From positions 1 to 45,602 of the forward strand of contig CANMMM010000027.1 of NCBI GenBank assembly GCA_947498935.1: a stretch of DNA of 45,602 bases, in the 5' to 3' direction. A model generated the notes under the pieces. The model ran no database searches and was not told the origin of the DNA. It saw only the letters and a program-made list of their open reading frames with translations. Of this stretch, positions 26,931-35,481 are shown one piece after another. Within the stretch, counting starts at the first letter, position 1. Each line of letters starts with the position of its first letter. This DNA comes from an uncultured Aquimarina sp. GTDB lineage: Bacteria; Bacteroidota; Bacteroidia; Flavobacteriales; Flavobacteriaceae. The position numbers were made by a program, and so were the translations under genes.

Positions 26931-27496
26931 CTCTCTTGTCTCTTTTTACTTTTTTTACTCCCCTTAAAAAATAACGATATACAATCCCACTTTATCGTAT
27001 ATTGTTTATTAAACGCAAAAGTAGCCTTTAATTATATGAAGTATAAAATTAAAATTCTTCTGCTTACAAAATGTATTAAATTACATCAAATATCTGACAA
27101 ATGTTGTTTCTTTCTAGATTAAGGACACAATACACCGTAAAATTAACGTAAACAACAATCTTTTGAGCATATCTGACACGTAGTGCCTTACTGCGACTTT
27201 GCATACTAATTATTCCCTAATTGACATAACCGCCTTATATAAAACAGAAAACCTAGTATGATTTGAAACTACTGCAAAACATGACATTAATTTGCATTTT
27301 AAAATATAACCTAGTAAGCTATACTAGTACCTAGAACGTATCAGACTGTATTACTTTTACCCACCTCATAACGAAGTACTATAACTTAAAACGAGTTAAA
27401 AACAGCACCTATACTAACAAACATTCGTTATTGCTTTTGGATACTAAATAAAAACCAGTACATTTCGACACTGAATAACATATTAAGTACACACTC
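26931..27496. other. Divergent intergenic region
   Basis: Separates the upstream protease gene from the hydroxylase gene. It holds the TACTTTTG box for the protease (27016-27023, minus) and a weak PaaR-like site (27416-27433). Nothing else recognisable was seen. Confidence 0.5.
27416..27433. promoter_or_regulatory. Weak PaaR-like site upstream of the phenylalanine hydroxylase
   Basis: AACAAACA-TT-CGTTATTG matches 13 of 18 bases of the operator core in front of paaE. It contains CAAACAttCGTTAT, which fits the PaaR pattern at all but the last position if A is allowed for the first inner G. The position, 64 bases before the start codon, is sensible for an operator. The match is imperfect, so this is tentative. 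Confidence 0.3.
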
Positions 27497-29242
27497 ATGA
27501 CTGGTATTCCTTCTAATCCATTACTCGATAAATTGCCTCCTCATTTAAAGCAGTTTATCAAACCTCAGCAGTATGAAGCATACACACCGATTGACCAAGC
27601 TGTGTGGCGTTATGTAATGCGCAAAAATGTCGCATCCTTAAGCAAAGTAGCACATGCATCGTATCTAAAAGGACTAGAAAAAACAGGGATCGCCATTGAT
27701 CAAATTCCTGACATGTATGGCATGAATCGCATCCTGCGCGACATCGGATGGGCTGCTGTAGCAGTAGATGGTTTTATTCCTCCCAATGCTTTTATGGAAT
27801 TTCAGGCCTATAACATTCTAGTCATCGCTTCTGATATTCGACAATTAGAACATATAGCCTACACACCTGCTCCTGATATTATTCATGAAGCAGCAGGTCA
27901 CGCACCTATCATCGCTAATGCCGACTATGCCGAATACTTAAGGCGTTTCGGACAAATCGGCTGCAAAGCGATCTCTTCAAAACACGATTACGAATTATAC
28001 GAAGCGATTCGTACACTGTCTATTCTAAAAGAAGCGCCTACTACTCCTATTACTGCTATCCAAGCGGCTGAAAAAAAAGTAGCAGCATTACAAAACAAAG
28101 AGGTAACACCTTCCGAGATGACTTTGCTACGCAATCTGCATTGGTGGACGGTAGAATATGGATTGATCGGCACAGTAACATCGCCTAAGATTTATGGCGC
28201 TGGATTACTGTCTTCGATCGGAGAGAGTGAATGGTGCATGACCGATCAGGTAGCCAAACTCCCCTACGCTGGCGAAGCTGCACATCAGGATTTTGACATC
28301 ACACAACCGCAGCCTCAATTATTCGTCACACCCGATTTTGCTTATTTATGTCAAGTATTAGAAGAATTTGCCGATACCATGGCACTGCGCACGGGAGGAC
28401 ATAGAGGACTTGCTAAATTAATTGATTCTGAAAACTTAGGAACTATCGAGCTCAATACGGGCATGCAAATCTCTGGGGTTTTTAGTAGAATGATCAAAAA
28501 TCAAGAACAAGAGGTCATTTATTTCGAAACAACGGGGCCGACTGCATTAGCCTACCGAGAAAAGGAATTGATTGGGCAAGGCGTAGACACCCACCCCAAT
28601 GGATTTTGTGCACCACTTGGCAAACTAAAAGGCATCAACCTAGCTATCGAAAACATGTCGCCACGAGACCTAAAAGCTTATCATTTTTATGATGGCGAAT
28701 ACATCGAATTCGAATATGAAAGTGGTATCACTGTAGCGGGTACAAATATTACAGGAAGACGTAATATAAAAGGAGAATTAATCTTAATTCAGTTTGCCGA
28801 ATGTACCATACGCTATAAAGACGAATATCTTTTTAGACCCGAATGGGGTACCTTTGATCTAGCAGTGGGCACCGCTATTGTCGCTGCATTTTCTGGCCCT
28901 GCTGATGATGCTTCTTTTGACTTGATCACACATCTGCCTAGCATGCAAACGATCAAAAAAACCTATACACCTGCCGAACGAGAACTACATACTCTATACC
29001 AAGCTGTACGCAATGTACGCGAAGGAGCAACTACCAAATTTTCTTTGGAAGCTGTATTTGCCATCCTAAAAAAAGACCATGCAGATGATTGGTTACTAGC
29101 GGTAGAAATCTATGAATTGGTATCAGATCGATCGCCAGCGTTTGCTACACAGGTTATAGCTCATTTAGAGACGCTAAAAAACAGAAAGCCTGCACTCAAA
29201 GAATTAATTGACGGGGGAATTGCTATTACTGAAGTGGTTTAA
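27497..29242 (+). CDS. Aromatic amino acid hydroxylase, phenylalanine 4-monooxygenase type
   Basis: 581 residues. Iron-dependent, pterin-dependent hydroxylase converting phenylalanine to tyrosine. The two iron histidines are in HEAAGH (H130 and H135); the third ligand fits E220 in WWTVEYG. There are about 85 residues between H135 and E220, against about 40 in the animal enzyme, so an insert of about 45 residues is present. After the catalytic part (to about 340) comes a 240-residue C-terminal region with no recognised domain; long forms of this kind occur in Bacteroidota. The last three residues and the stop (29231-29242) coincide with the first bases of a palindromic repeat. It adds a second exit from phenylalanine beside the phenylacetyl-CoA route. 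Confidence 0.9.
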   Translation: MTGIPSNPLLDKLPPHLKQFIKPQQYEAYTPIDQAVWRYVMRKNVASLSKVAHASYLKGLEKTGIAIDQIPDMYGMNRILRDIGWAAVAVDGFIPPNAFMEFQAYNILVIASDIRQLEHIAYTPAPDIIHEAAGHAPIIANADYAEYLRRFGQIGCKAISSKHDYELYEAIRTLSILKEAPTTPITAIQAAEKKVAALQNKEVTPSEMTLLRNLHWWTVEYGLIGTVTSPKIYGAGLLSSIGESEWCMTDQVAKLPYAGEAAHQDFDITQPQPQLFVTPDFAYLCQVLEEFADTMALRTGGHRGLAKLIDSENLGTIELNTGMQISGVFSRMIKNQEQEVIYFETTGPTALAYREKELIGQGVDTHPNGFCAPLGKLKGINLAIENMSPRDLKAYHFYDGEYIEFEYESGITVAGTNITGRRNIKGELILIQFAECTIRYKDEYLFRPEWGTFDLAVGTAIVAAFSGPADDASFDLITHLPSMQTIKKTYTPAERELHTLYQAVRNVREGATTKFSLEAVFAILKKDHADDWLLAVEIYELVSDRSPAFATQVIAHLETLKNRKPALKELIDGGIAITEVV

Positions 29243-29392
29243 ACTTTTTTCAATTTGCTATAAAAACGATCTTTTGCACTCAAATTTTGCAATTTTTGAG
29301 TTCCATAGCGCTGCTATGCAACTAAAAAATCACTGTATTTGATCACAAAATCTTGGTTTTTCGCTGAAATCAGAACAAGTATAAATCACTTC
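29231..29392. repeat. Palindromic element, full copy B
   Basis: About 162 bases, nearly identical to copy C in its left and middle parts; the right end is worn (ATAAATCACTTC in place of CTCAAACCACTTC). It overlaps the stop codon of the hydroxylase gene and would form a long stem-loop at the 3' end of its mRNA. Confidence 0.92.
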
Positions 29393-29804
29393 GCTAAAAA
29401 AAAGCTATAAGCCTAACATACAAAAGCTGTAAACCTATTTTTTGACTTGTATATACATACGATGCCTGCTCATGTAGTAGTCTTATAGCTAGTTATCTCA
29501 TTCTTTGCATGACACCTTTATCTAAAGCTGCGTTACAAAGTAGTTCATTCTGTTATTGATGAATCATCATATAGCGGGCTATTGGTTATTTTTTTGGTTG
29601 GATTCTTTTTATTTTTAGTTGGTTATCAAATACCCAATAGCCGCTATACACACTCCTTTAAGTAATTTTTGTACCAAGTGATGTTCTGCAACAAAAAACG
29701 ATCACTAATAGCACTCAAAACAATCACTACAAATATACTTTAGCAGTCTGTACTCCTAAAATTCCTTAGGGTATTCCTACTGCAACTACGGAAGTAAAAT
29801 TCCC
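29393..29804. other. Intergenic region with a long-loop inverted repeat
   Basis: Convergent space between the hydroxylase and carboxypeptidase genes. It contains an inverted repeat whose arms (TAGCGGgCTATTGG at about 29572-29585 and its complement at about 29634-29647) are separated by about 48 AT-rich bases. No gene is visible in any frame. Confidence 0.45.
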
Positions 29805-29805
29805 T

Positions 29806-29849
29806 ATAAAAACAAAACTGGATTTCGAAAAACCAATCTCGAAATCCAG
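29806..29849 (-). terminator. Rho-independent terminator after the M14 carboxypeptidase
   Basis: Ten-base stem CTGGATTTCG (29818-29827) with CGAAATCCAG (29840-29849) and a 12-base loop. On the minus strand it is followed by TTTTGTTTTTA. It lies about 70 bases past the carboxypeptidase stop. Confidence 0.8.
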
Positions 29850-29919
29850 CTCTCTGTATCATACCTCCCATCTATAGAAAATAGTAGCTAAATGGGCGTA
29901 TCTTTTTTACTCTTATTAT

Positions 29920-32900
29920 TTATTGAATGACAAAGCCTTGCAGCACCTTATCACTCGCATTGGCAACTTCTAGAATATACATTCCCTTAGCCAAGTGACT
30001 CACATCGATACGCGTCAGCTGCCCTGTAGACTGCCATACTTGTTGTCCCATATAATTGTAGATAGCAAGTGTCGATTGGGTATCTTTTATACCCGAAACA
30101 AATAAAACTCCTTCCTTTACTGGGTTTGGATACAAACGGATATCACTACCTATAGTTCTAGTAACTTTTTTCTGTAGTACACTATCTTTGGCATCCGTAC
30201 CAATAACTAGAATATAATCCTCTACCTCTCCATATCTAAATGTTTCGCAGGGCGTTGCTACAGCATTGTATTTTAGAGACACTCGCATCCTAGTAGCTCC
30301 TGCTACTGCCGTAGTCGGTATCTCGAACATATAGGATTGTAAAGCATCACTCCGCGTAAACTCAGATACTACCAACTCTGTCGTTTCAAAAGTTCCATTC
30401 TGATCAAAATCAATCCACACATTCCAATATTCTGTATACACAGTACTTCCATAGGCTAGACTCAAGGTGATGGTATTCTCTCCATATGCTACTGCTGTCG
30501 AAAGATTGGTATAATCCACATATCCTGTAGTAGCCGTACTCGCATTATCGATATTTCCTATACCTACGTAATCTATATACTCATCACTAACTGTAGTTCC
30601 CTGACTATCACAATAGACTAGCACACTATCGGTAGTGGTTACTATTACTTCATCACTCGCCACGGAAGTATTACCTGCGGCATCTAGTGCCTCGACGGTA
30701 AAACGATAGGTCGTATTAGGGGTTAAGCCACTAATGGTAACCGTAGTCGTTGTAGCTGTGTTGATGAGCGTTCCTCCCTCATAAATGTTGTAGGCAGTTA
30801 CTCCTATATTATCAGTCGCTGCTGTCCAAGATAATGTCGTGGCAGACCCCGTGGTATTGGTGGCCACTAGATTCGTCGGAGCTGTAGGAGACTGATCATC
30901 CGATCCTACAGATTCTAATCGGATGTTGTCTATGGCTATATCACTTCGGAATCCATTTCCTGTTACCCCTTTGATTTGTACTGTAACCACAGCACCTGCA
31001 TAGGCCGATAGGTCGATTTCTGCCAGCTGCCAGTCGCTCCCTTGCGCTCCTACTTTGTCCCAAATAGTTGTATAGGTAGCCCCATCATCAGTACTAGCCA
31101 ATACGCTTAAACTCCCCATATTATTCCCTTGCATATGGTAATAAAAAGAAAGAGAAGCCCCCGAAAATGTAGTTAAATCGATACATGGACTTTCGAGTAT
31201 TGCTTCCTTTTGTGGATAGCCTGTACCATTTCCAGAAGCTTCGGTATAGAGGTAAAACGTACCTTGCTGTGCCCCATCAGGCCCCGTAGCATTTGATGGA
31301 GTACCATTGCTATTGCGTGTCCAATCTATCGTATCATTTGTAGCATTATCCCATACGCCTAATCCCGATTCGAATCCCTCGGTATATGGAAATGCAGCAA
31401 TTCCCTCACATGCAGGAACGGCAGTAGTCGTAAAGGTCACAGACTCACTGTAGGGAGACCCTACAGTGCCTGCACATTCACTACGTACTTGTACTTCATA
31501 GGCTGTAAGGGCAACTAATCCTGTGAGGGTAGTCGTATTAGTGGCTACCGAAAGTCCTATCCAATCTGTACTACCTACCACACGATACCGAAATCCATAC
31601 GTCGTTCCTGTACTTTGCTGCCAATTAATAGTGGCAGTAGTAGCCTGTACAGATGTAGTAGTAAGTCCTGAAGGTGCTATACCGCTTACAGGTGTAAGGG
31701 CTACATTTTGCACCACCGTTTGGTAATCTGATATAGAGACACCTGTTATCGTTTTGGTTTCATAGCACGGCGCTTCGTATACGAGCGTATAGGTACCCGC
31801 CTTGATCGGGCGGTAGTAATCTCCTTCTGGCAATTCTGTCGGTGTCCAAGTCTCAAAACTTTCTTTACCCACCACAGTAACCTTAGCATCGATAGGCTGA
31901 TTGGTTACAGCATCAGTCACTACTCCTCTGATTCCGTAATTGACTTGCTCTAAAAAACGCAATAACGCCTCTGTATTATAATTCCAATAGTTTACCAATT
32001 GATTGGCGGCTGGTGTCTTAGCGTTTGACAATTCTACAGTCACCTCACGCCCTTTATGATAATAAATCTGGTAATCCTGTCTACCTCCTTGCACTTCGTA
32101 CCAATCAAATCCGTTGGTGATTCCATTATTTCTAGCATCAAAATACCCATTAGGGCTATTCTCTTGGCAGAGGTCTCTGTATTCCTCTGAGATGTATATA
32201 AAATAATCTGTATCAGGATGCGCTCCGCCATAGGTATCCCACGGATAATTGATCAATTCGATACCGCCATGAAAATTAGCAGATAACACAAAATGTTTTT
32301 CTGCTGCTAGATTCATAAAATGCTGTGTTTCTATCTGGTATGCATTTCCATCTGGATTCGCCCCGTCATCTGGATCTGGATAATTTCTATTCAGATCTAC
32401 ATTATTTGCATTTCCTCGGGTAGCATTGGCTACAGAAGTATTAGAAGCACTGTTTCTATAGGTACCATCTGGATTGGCTAGCGGATTGATCCATATCTCA
32501 TTATTATCTAGCAATGCTTTGATCGATGCATGTCTTGGATCACTCGGATTTGTATATGCTGTAAGTAATAAATCGATTAGATTGAGCATCATAGGATAGC
32601 CTGCGATCTCATCTCCATGCATGGAAGAGGTGTACATCACTCTCGGCTCTTGCTCATCGGCAGCTACATTATCAGATAGCTTTACAAACAGTATTTCTTT
32701 ATCGCCTTCTGTAGTTGCACCAATACTTTGTAGCGAACAAATATCGGGATACTTTGCTACAAAATCAGACATCATCGCTGTATAGTCTGCATAGGTAGGA
32801 TAGGCTGCCAATGGAAATGTAGTTGCTTTCACTGCTAAATCAGAAGTCATGGTACGGTAGCCTATGATGTTATCTGCTTCAGTGACGGTAAAGGAACGTT

Positions 32901-33156
32901 TCCTTTGTAAAAATCGCTTGAATTGCACTCGATTGGCCATAAGCTTAGCAGTTTGTGTACGCTCATCATAGTGCACAATCGATACTTCTTTGGATAGTGC
33001 TGGTAGTTCTAAAGGAGTCTGAATAGGGATCGTAAAAATCACTTCCCCTTTGAGCGATAGATAGGCTTCTGCCTGCTGTAGATCGTTTTTTTGTGCATGT
33101 GCTACGATCCCAAGGATCATAAAGACCCCGAGGATTCGTGTGAGTTTGTTTTTCAT
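29920..33156 (-). CDS. Secreted M14 zinc carboxypeptidase, multidomain, T9SS-exported
   Basis: 1078 residues. Signal peptide (1-21). The M14 domain (about 115-405) has zinc ligands H180 and E183 in MHGDEIAG and H296 in FHGGIE, with catalytic E375 in VTVELSN. Then come a carboxypeptidase regulatory-like beta domain (about 408-495), a fibronectin type III domain (about 500-585), a MAM-like jelly-roll domain (about 590-755), a second fibronectin III domain (about 765-850), a GEVED domain (about 855-995, ending FRYGEVEDYIL), and a T9SS C-terminal sorting domain (about 1010-1078, LYPNPVKEGVLFV). It removes C-terminal residues from extracellular peptides and may bind surfaces or glycans through the accessory domains. 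It is not in an operon; a terminator follows at 29806-29849. Confidence 0.92.
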   Translation of the reverse strand: MKNKLTRILGVFMILGIVAHAQKNDLQQAEAYLSLKGEVIFTIPIQTPLELPALSKEVSIVHYDERTQTAKLMANRVQFKRFLQRKRSFTVTEADNIIGYRTMTSDLAVKATTFPLAAYPTYADYTAMMSDFVAKYPDICSLQSIGATTEGDKEILFVKLSDNVAADEQEPRVMYTSSMHGDEIAGYPMMLNLIDLLLTAYTNPSDPRHASIKALLDNNEIWINPLANPDGTYRNSASNTSVANATRGNANNVDLNRNYPDPDDGANPDGNAYQIETQHFMNLAAEKHFVLSANFHGGIELINYPWDTYGGAHPDTDYFIYISEEYRDLCQENSPNGYFDARNNGITNGFDWYEVQGGRQDYQIYYHKGREVTVELSNAKTPAANQLVNYWNYNTEALLRFLEQVNYGIRGVVTDAVTNQPIDAKVTVVGKESFETWTPTELPEGDYYRPIKAGTYTLVYEAPCYETKTITGVSISDYQTVVQNVALTPVSGIAPSGLTTTSVQATTATINWQQSTGTTYGFRYRVVGSTDWIGLSVATNTTTLTGLVALTAYEVQVRSECAGTVGSPYSESVTFTTTAVPACEGIAAFPYTEGFESGLGVWDNATNDTIDWTRNSNGTPSNATGPDGAQQGTFYLYTEASGNGTGYPQKEAILESPCIDLTTFSGASLSFYYHMQGNNMGSLSVLASTDDGATYTTIWDKVGAQGSDWQLAEIDLSAYAGAVVTVQIKGVTGNGFRSDIAIDNIRLESVGSDDQSPTAPTNLVATNTTGSATTLSWTAATDNIGVTAYNIYEGGTLINTATTTTVTISGLTPNTTYRFTVEALDAAGNTSVASDEVIVTTTDSVLVYCDSQGTTVSDEYIDYVGIGNIDNASTATTGYVDYTNLSTAVAYGENTITLSLAYGSTVYTEYWNVWIDFDQNGTFETTELVVSEFTRSDALQSYMFEIPTTAVAGATRMRVSLKYNAVATPCETFRYGEVEDYILVIGTDAKDSVLQKKVTRTIGSDIRLYPNPVKEGVLFVSGIKDTQSTLAIYNYMGQQVWQSTGQLTRIDVSHLAKGMYILEVANASDKVLQGFVIQ

Positions 33157-33510
33157 GGTTTAAAGAGTATTTGTGTGTCACCACCTGTGTAAAATGGTGT
33201 GTAAAAAATTAGTTTTCGTAACTAATATCATTTGAATGTACCGTATTAAAATGTTCTTTTTCTGCCTCAATTTTCAGAATACAAATAAACCGTAGCCCTC
33301 CGCTATGCTTGCTATTGATTCTTTAGTAAAACAAAAAAACTTTATTTTTCTTAGCCAGTAAACTCAAACAATAACTTGTATAAATATACAACAATAGCGG
33401 GAAAATTCACACAGAGTATTACAAATGAAGGTGGTTTTAAGAAATTCGCTCTCTTTTAATAACACCACCTATAGCATATTAAAAATTCCCTGATTATTTT
33501 TTAGGTATTA
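33157..33510. other. Upstream region of the carboxypeptidase gene
   Basis: Holds a short inverted repeat, ATTAGTT and AACTAAT (33208-33226), about 55 bases before the carboxypeptidase start on the minus strand; it may be an operator or a leader hairpin. I see no coding frame and no clear TAnnTTTG box. Confidence 0.4.
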
Positions 33511-33512
33511 AC

Positions 33513-33544
33513 AAAAAAGCCTCACAGTATTCGCGCTGTGAGGC
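33513..33544 (-). terminator. Rho-independent terminator
   Basis: Nine-base perfect stem GCCTCACAG (33519-33527) with CTGTGAGGC (33536-33544), loop of eight. On the minus strand it is followed directly by six T. The only minus-strand gene upstream is the 51-residue HTH gene at 33801-33956, so it probably ends that transcript, after the REP-like copy 4. Confidence 0.75.
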
Positions 33545-33682
33545 CTTAGGAGCAAAGAATTACGATCCTACTTTCCAAGGGATAAAAGTAGTGATCATAC
33601 TATACAACATTAACAATCTTTGCTCATGTCTGATGTATACTGTGTAAATTCGAGTACGTTCTATAATTACGGAGATGAGTTT

Positions 33683-33769
33683 GCGTTAGGGATAGTAGTG
33701 GAAATCCCACAGCTCGACCTTAGGAGAGCGAGGAATTGCAACGGATAGCCCGACCCTTGGGGAACGCCC
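33683..33769. repeat. REP-like element, copy 4
   Basis: 87 bases, from GCGTTAGGGATAGTAGTGG to GGGGAACGCCC, closely matching copy 3 in reverse orientation. It starts about 30 bases past the stop of the 51-residue HTH gene and is followed by a terminator on the same strand. Confidence 0.92.
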
Positions 33770-33800
33770 ACAGATATACAACAGGAATGACTATATACGG

Positions 33801-33956
33801 TTAGTCTTTTAGGATATTATAAATTGTTTTCTCTGAAATAAATAACCGATCAATTAACTCTTCTATAATGACTTTCATTTGTTTTTCTGAATTGTTTTCG
33901 ACATAATCTTGTACAAATTGTTTTCGTTTTTCTAATAAGAGTTTACTTCGTTGCAT
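33801..33956 (-). CDS. Small helix-turn-helix-like protein (51 residues)
   Basis: Short frame starting MQRSKLLLEKRKQFV and ending DRLFISEKTIYNILKD. The last part reads like a recognition helix pair (LIDRLFISEKTIYNIL), the pattern of small HTH proteins found in Bacteroidota. Codon use and charge are protein-like. It is divergent from the XRE/S24 regulator, and a 24-bp palindrome lies between the two genes. It is too short to assign a role; it could be an antirepressor partner or an independent regulator. Confidence 0.65.
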   Translation of the reverse strand: MQRSKLLLEKRKQFVQDYVENNSEKQMKVIIEELIDRLFISEKTIYNILKD

Positions 33957-33996
33957 TGTTTTTTTTACTTTTTATACCTACTATTAGCTACTCACC

Positions 33997-34020
33997 CTAT
34001 TCAAACAAAAGTTTGAATAG
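33997..34020. promoter_or_regulatory. Palindromic operator candidate between the divergent HTH genes
   Basis: Perfect inverted repeat of ten bases, CTATTCAAAC-AAAA-GTTTGAATAG. The half-site GTTTGAAT occurs twice more on the way to the S24 gene (about 34085 and 34188). Repeated half-sites in front of a CI-like gene suggest autoregulation. Confidence 0.55.
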
Positions 34021-34139
34021 TTACTCGTCTTCTACAATTCTAGTATCTACAAAGGCGTCAAAATATACTAGAATTACTACAAATGTTTGAATTTTGATTA
34101 TTTTTTGTATTTTAGCACTTAAATACAGTACAAATATAC

Positions 34140-34190
34140 AACATTTTACAGAAACTACCAACATTATACGGATCAATTCTGTAAAATGTT
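34140..34190 (+). promoter_or_regulatory. Inverted repeat in the leader of the XRE/S24 gene
   Basis: Perfect 14-base arms, AACATTTTACAGAA (34140-34153) and TTCTGTAAAATGTT (34177-34190), with a 23-base loop, about 48 bases before the start codon. It could be an mRNA stem-loop or a spaced operator, since its right arm runs into a GTTTGAAT half-site. Confidence 0.45.
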
Positions 34191-34237
34191 TGAATCACAA
34201 TCATGCTGTATTTTTTTTTAGAACTGACATACATCCT

Positions 34238-35041
34238 ATGGTAGCAATTGATCAAAAAATCAGAGACATCATCGAGTTTTTAGGACTCAACAATCATTCT
34301 TTTGCAAAGCAGATAGGAGTCACTAGCACTACGATAGACAGCATTACCACGGGTAGACTGCAATCTGATGGTTCTAGAAAACGAACCAAACCTGGGTATG
34401 ACTTATTGGAGCGTATCATCTCTGAATTCGACATAGATCCCGAATATTTATTTGGCCGCAGTACGACGATGACTCGGCAGGCACTCCCCAAAGCTCCAAC
34501 ATATGGTGGAATCCCACAAGTAGTGGCCGTAAACCAAGAAGGACATGAAAATATCGTATATGTCCCTTCTAAGGCGCGCGCAGGCTATTTAGATGGTTAT
34601 GGAGATATGGAGTATATAGAAACGCTGCCTTCGTTCCATATGCCACACCTGACTAATGGTACTTTTAGATGTTTTGAGGTACAGGGAAATTCTATGGTAC
34701 GTACCTTTTTTGATGGCGACCTCGTGTTTGGAAAATATGTAGAAGCACTAAGCGATATAAAAGATGGTAGAGTGTATGTAATCGTGAGTAAGAATGATGG
34801 TATCGTACTAAAACGCGTGATCAATAGAATCGAAGAACGTGGTAAGCTGATCCTAAAGTCAGATAATAAAAATGGGCATTACCCTACGTATACCATTAAT
34901 AGCGATGAGATTATGGAAGCTTGGTATGTGACTATGTTTGCTTCTAAACAAATGCCTGAACCTGTAGATGTATACGACAGACTGCATGATCTAGAAACTA
35001 AAATTGTATCGCTAGAAGAGGCGTTACAGCAAAAAAGTTAA
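34238..35041 (+). CDS. XRE-family regulator with S24 peptidase-like domain
   Basis: 267 residues. The N-terminal helix-turn-helix (about 1-70) includes NHSFAKQIGVTSTTIDSITTG. The C-terminal LexA/CI-like S24 domain has the catalytic pair S152 in GNSMVRTF and K192 in GIVLKRV. A clear Ala-Gly self-cleavage site is not seen, so it may act as a CI-like repressor without LexA-type cleavage. I chose the ATG at 34238 because the HTH begins right after it; the longer frame from 34094 adds 48 low-complexity residues that overlap operator-like repeats. A coiled tail (DRLHDLETKIVSLEEALQQ) closes the protein. It could control a mobile element or a stress response; no phage genes are nearby. Confidence 0.85.
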   Translation: MVAIDQKIRDIIEFLGLNNHSFAKQIGVTSTTIDSITTGRLQSDGSRKRTKPGYDLLERIISEFDIDPEYLFGRSTTMTRQALPKAPTYGGIPQVVAVNQEGHENIVYVPSKARAGYLDGYGDMEYIETLPSFHMPHLTNGTFRCFEVQGNSMVRTFFDGDLVFGKYVEALSDIKDGRVYVIVSKNDGIVLKRVINRIEERGKLILKSDNKNGHYPTYTINSDEIMEAWYVTMFASKQMPEPVDVYDRLHDLETKIVSLEEALQQKS

Positions 35042-35067
35042 TCCCGTATTACTAAGCATATAGCTAT

Positions 35068-35154
35068 GGGCGTTCCCCAAGGGTCGGGCTATCCGCTGTA
35101 TCTTTTGGCAGCACTAAGGCGCTACCAAAAGGATGCCGCTCCTATCCCTAACGC
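35068..35154. repeat. REP-like element, copy 5 (alternative core)
   Basis: 87 bases. The ends match copies 3 and 4 (GGGCGTTCCCCAAGGGTCGG to CTATCCCTAACGC). The middle is replaced by a hairpin, ATCTTTTGG-CAGC paired with GCTaCCAAAAGGAT. It begins 26 bases past the stop of the S24 gene. Confidence 0.88.
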
Positions 35155-35184
35155 AACCACTCATTCCCTCTAAAAAATCTCTCT

Positions 35185-35268
35185 CTAATTGACTAAAATC
35201 ACCATCATTTTTACCCCTATTAAGATGTACCGCTGTCGTTTGTAAGTTATACTTGTTTTTTTGTGCAT
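35185..35268 (-). CDS. Possible 27-residue peptide
   Basis: Frame starting MHKKTSITYKRQ and ending in a hydrophobic run (ILIGVKMMVILVN). It has a strong ribosome-binding site (AAAAGGAGATAC before the ATG), and a full-consensus -7 box, TATTTTTG, lies about 40 bases upstream. An overlapping frame (35114-35335, 73 residues) competes for the same DNA, but its end is translated REP-like repeat. Only one of the two, or neither, is likely real. Confidence 0.3.
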   Translation of the reverse strand: MHKKTSITYKRQRYILIGVKMMVILVN

Positions 35269-35481
35269 GTATCTCCTTTTCTAAATTAACACTTACACTC
35301 CTTTTTTTCCAAAAATACAACCCTCTTACTATCAAAATAGTATCCGTTTTCTATTTTTTATGCATGCATAATAATTGAATATTTCGCAAGTTTTTTGCCA
35401 ACAAATAAGTACGGATTCCCCTTATTCTTTGCATGTTTTTTCTGCTTTTTTTCGTCAATCATATGTAGTAATTTTTTATAC

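Noticed and set aside
33208..33226. ATTAGTT/AACTAAT inverted repeat before the carboxypeptidase gene as another PaaR site
   Set aside because: Spacing and inner bases do not fit the operator at 21842-21867; left only as a possible unrelated hairpin.
35114..35335. 73-codon minus-strand frame next to the S24 gene
   Set aside because: Its last 15 codons are translated REP-like repeat, which makes a conserved protein unlikely; kept only as an alternative to the 27-residue frame.
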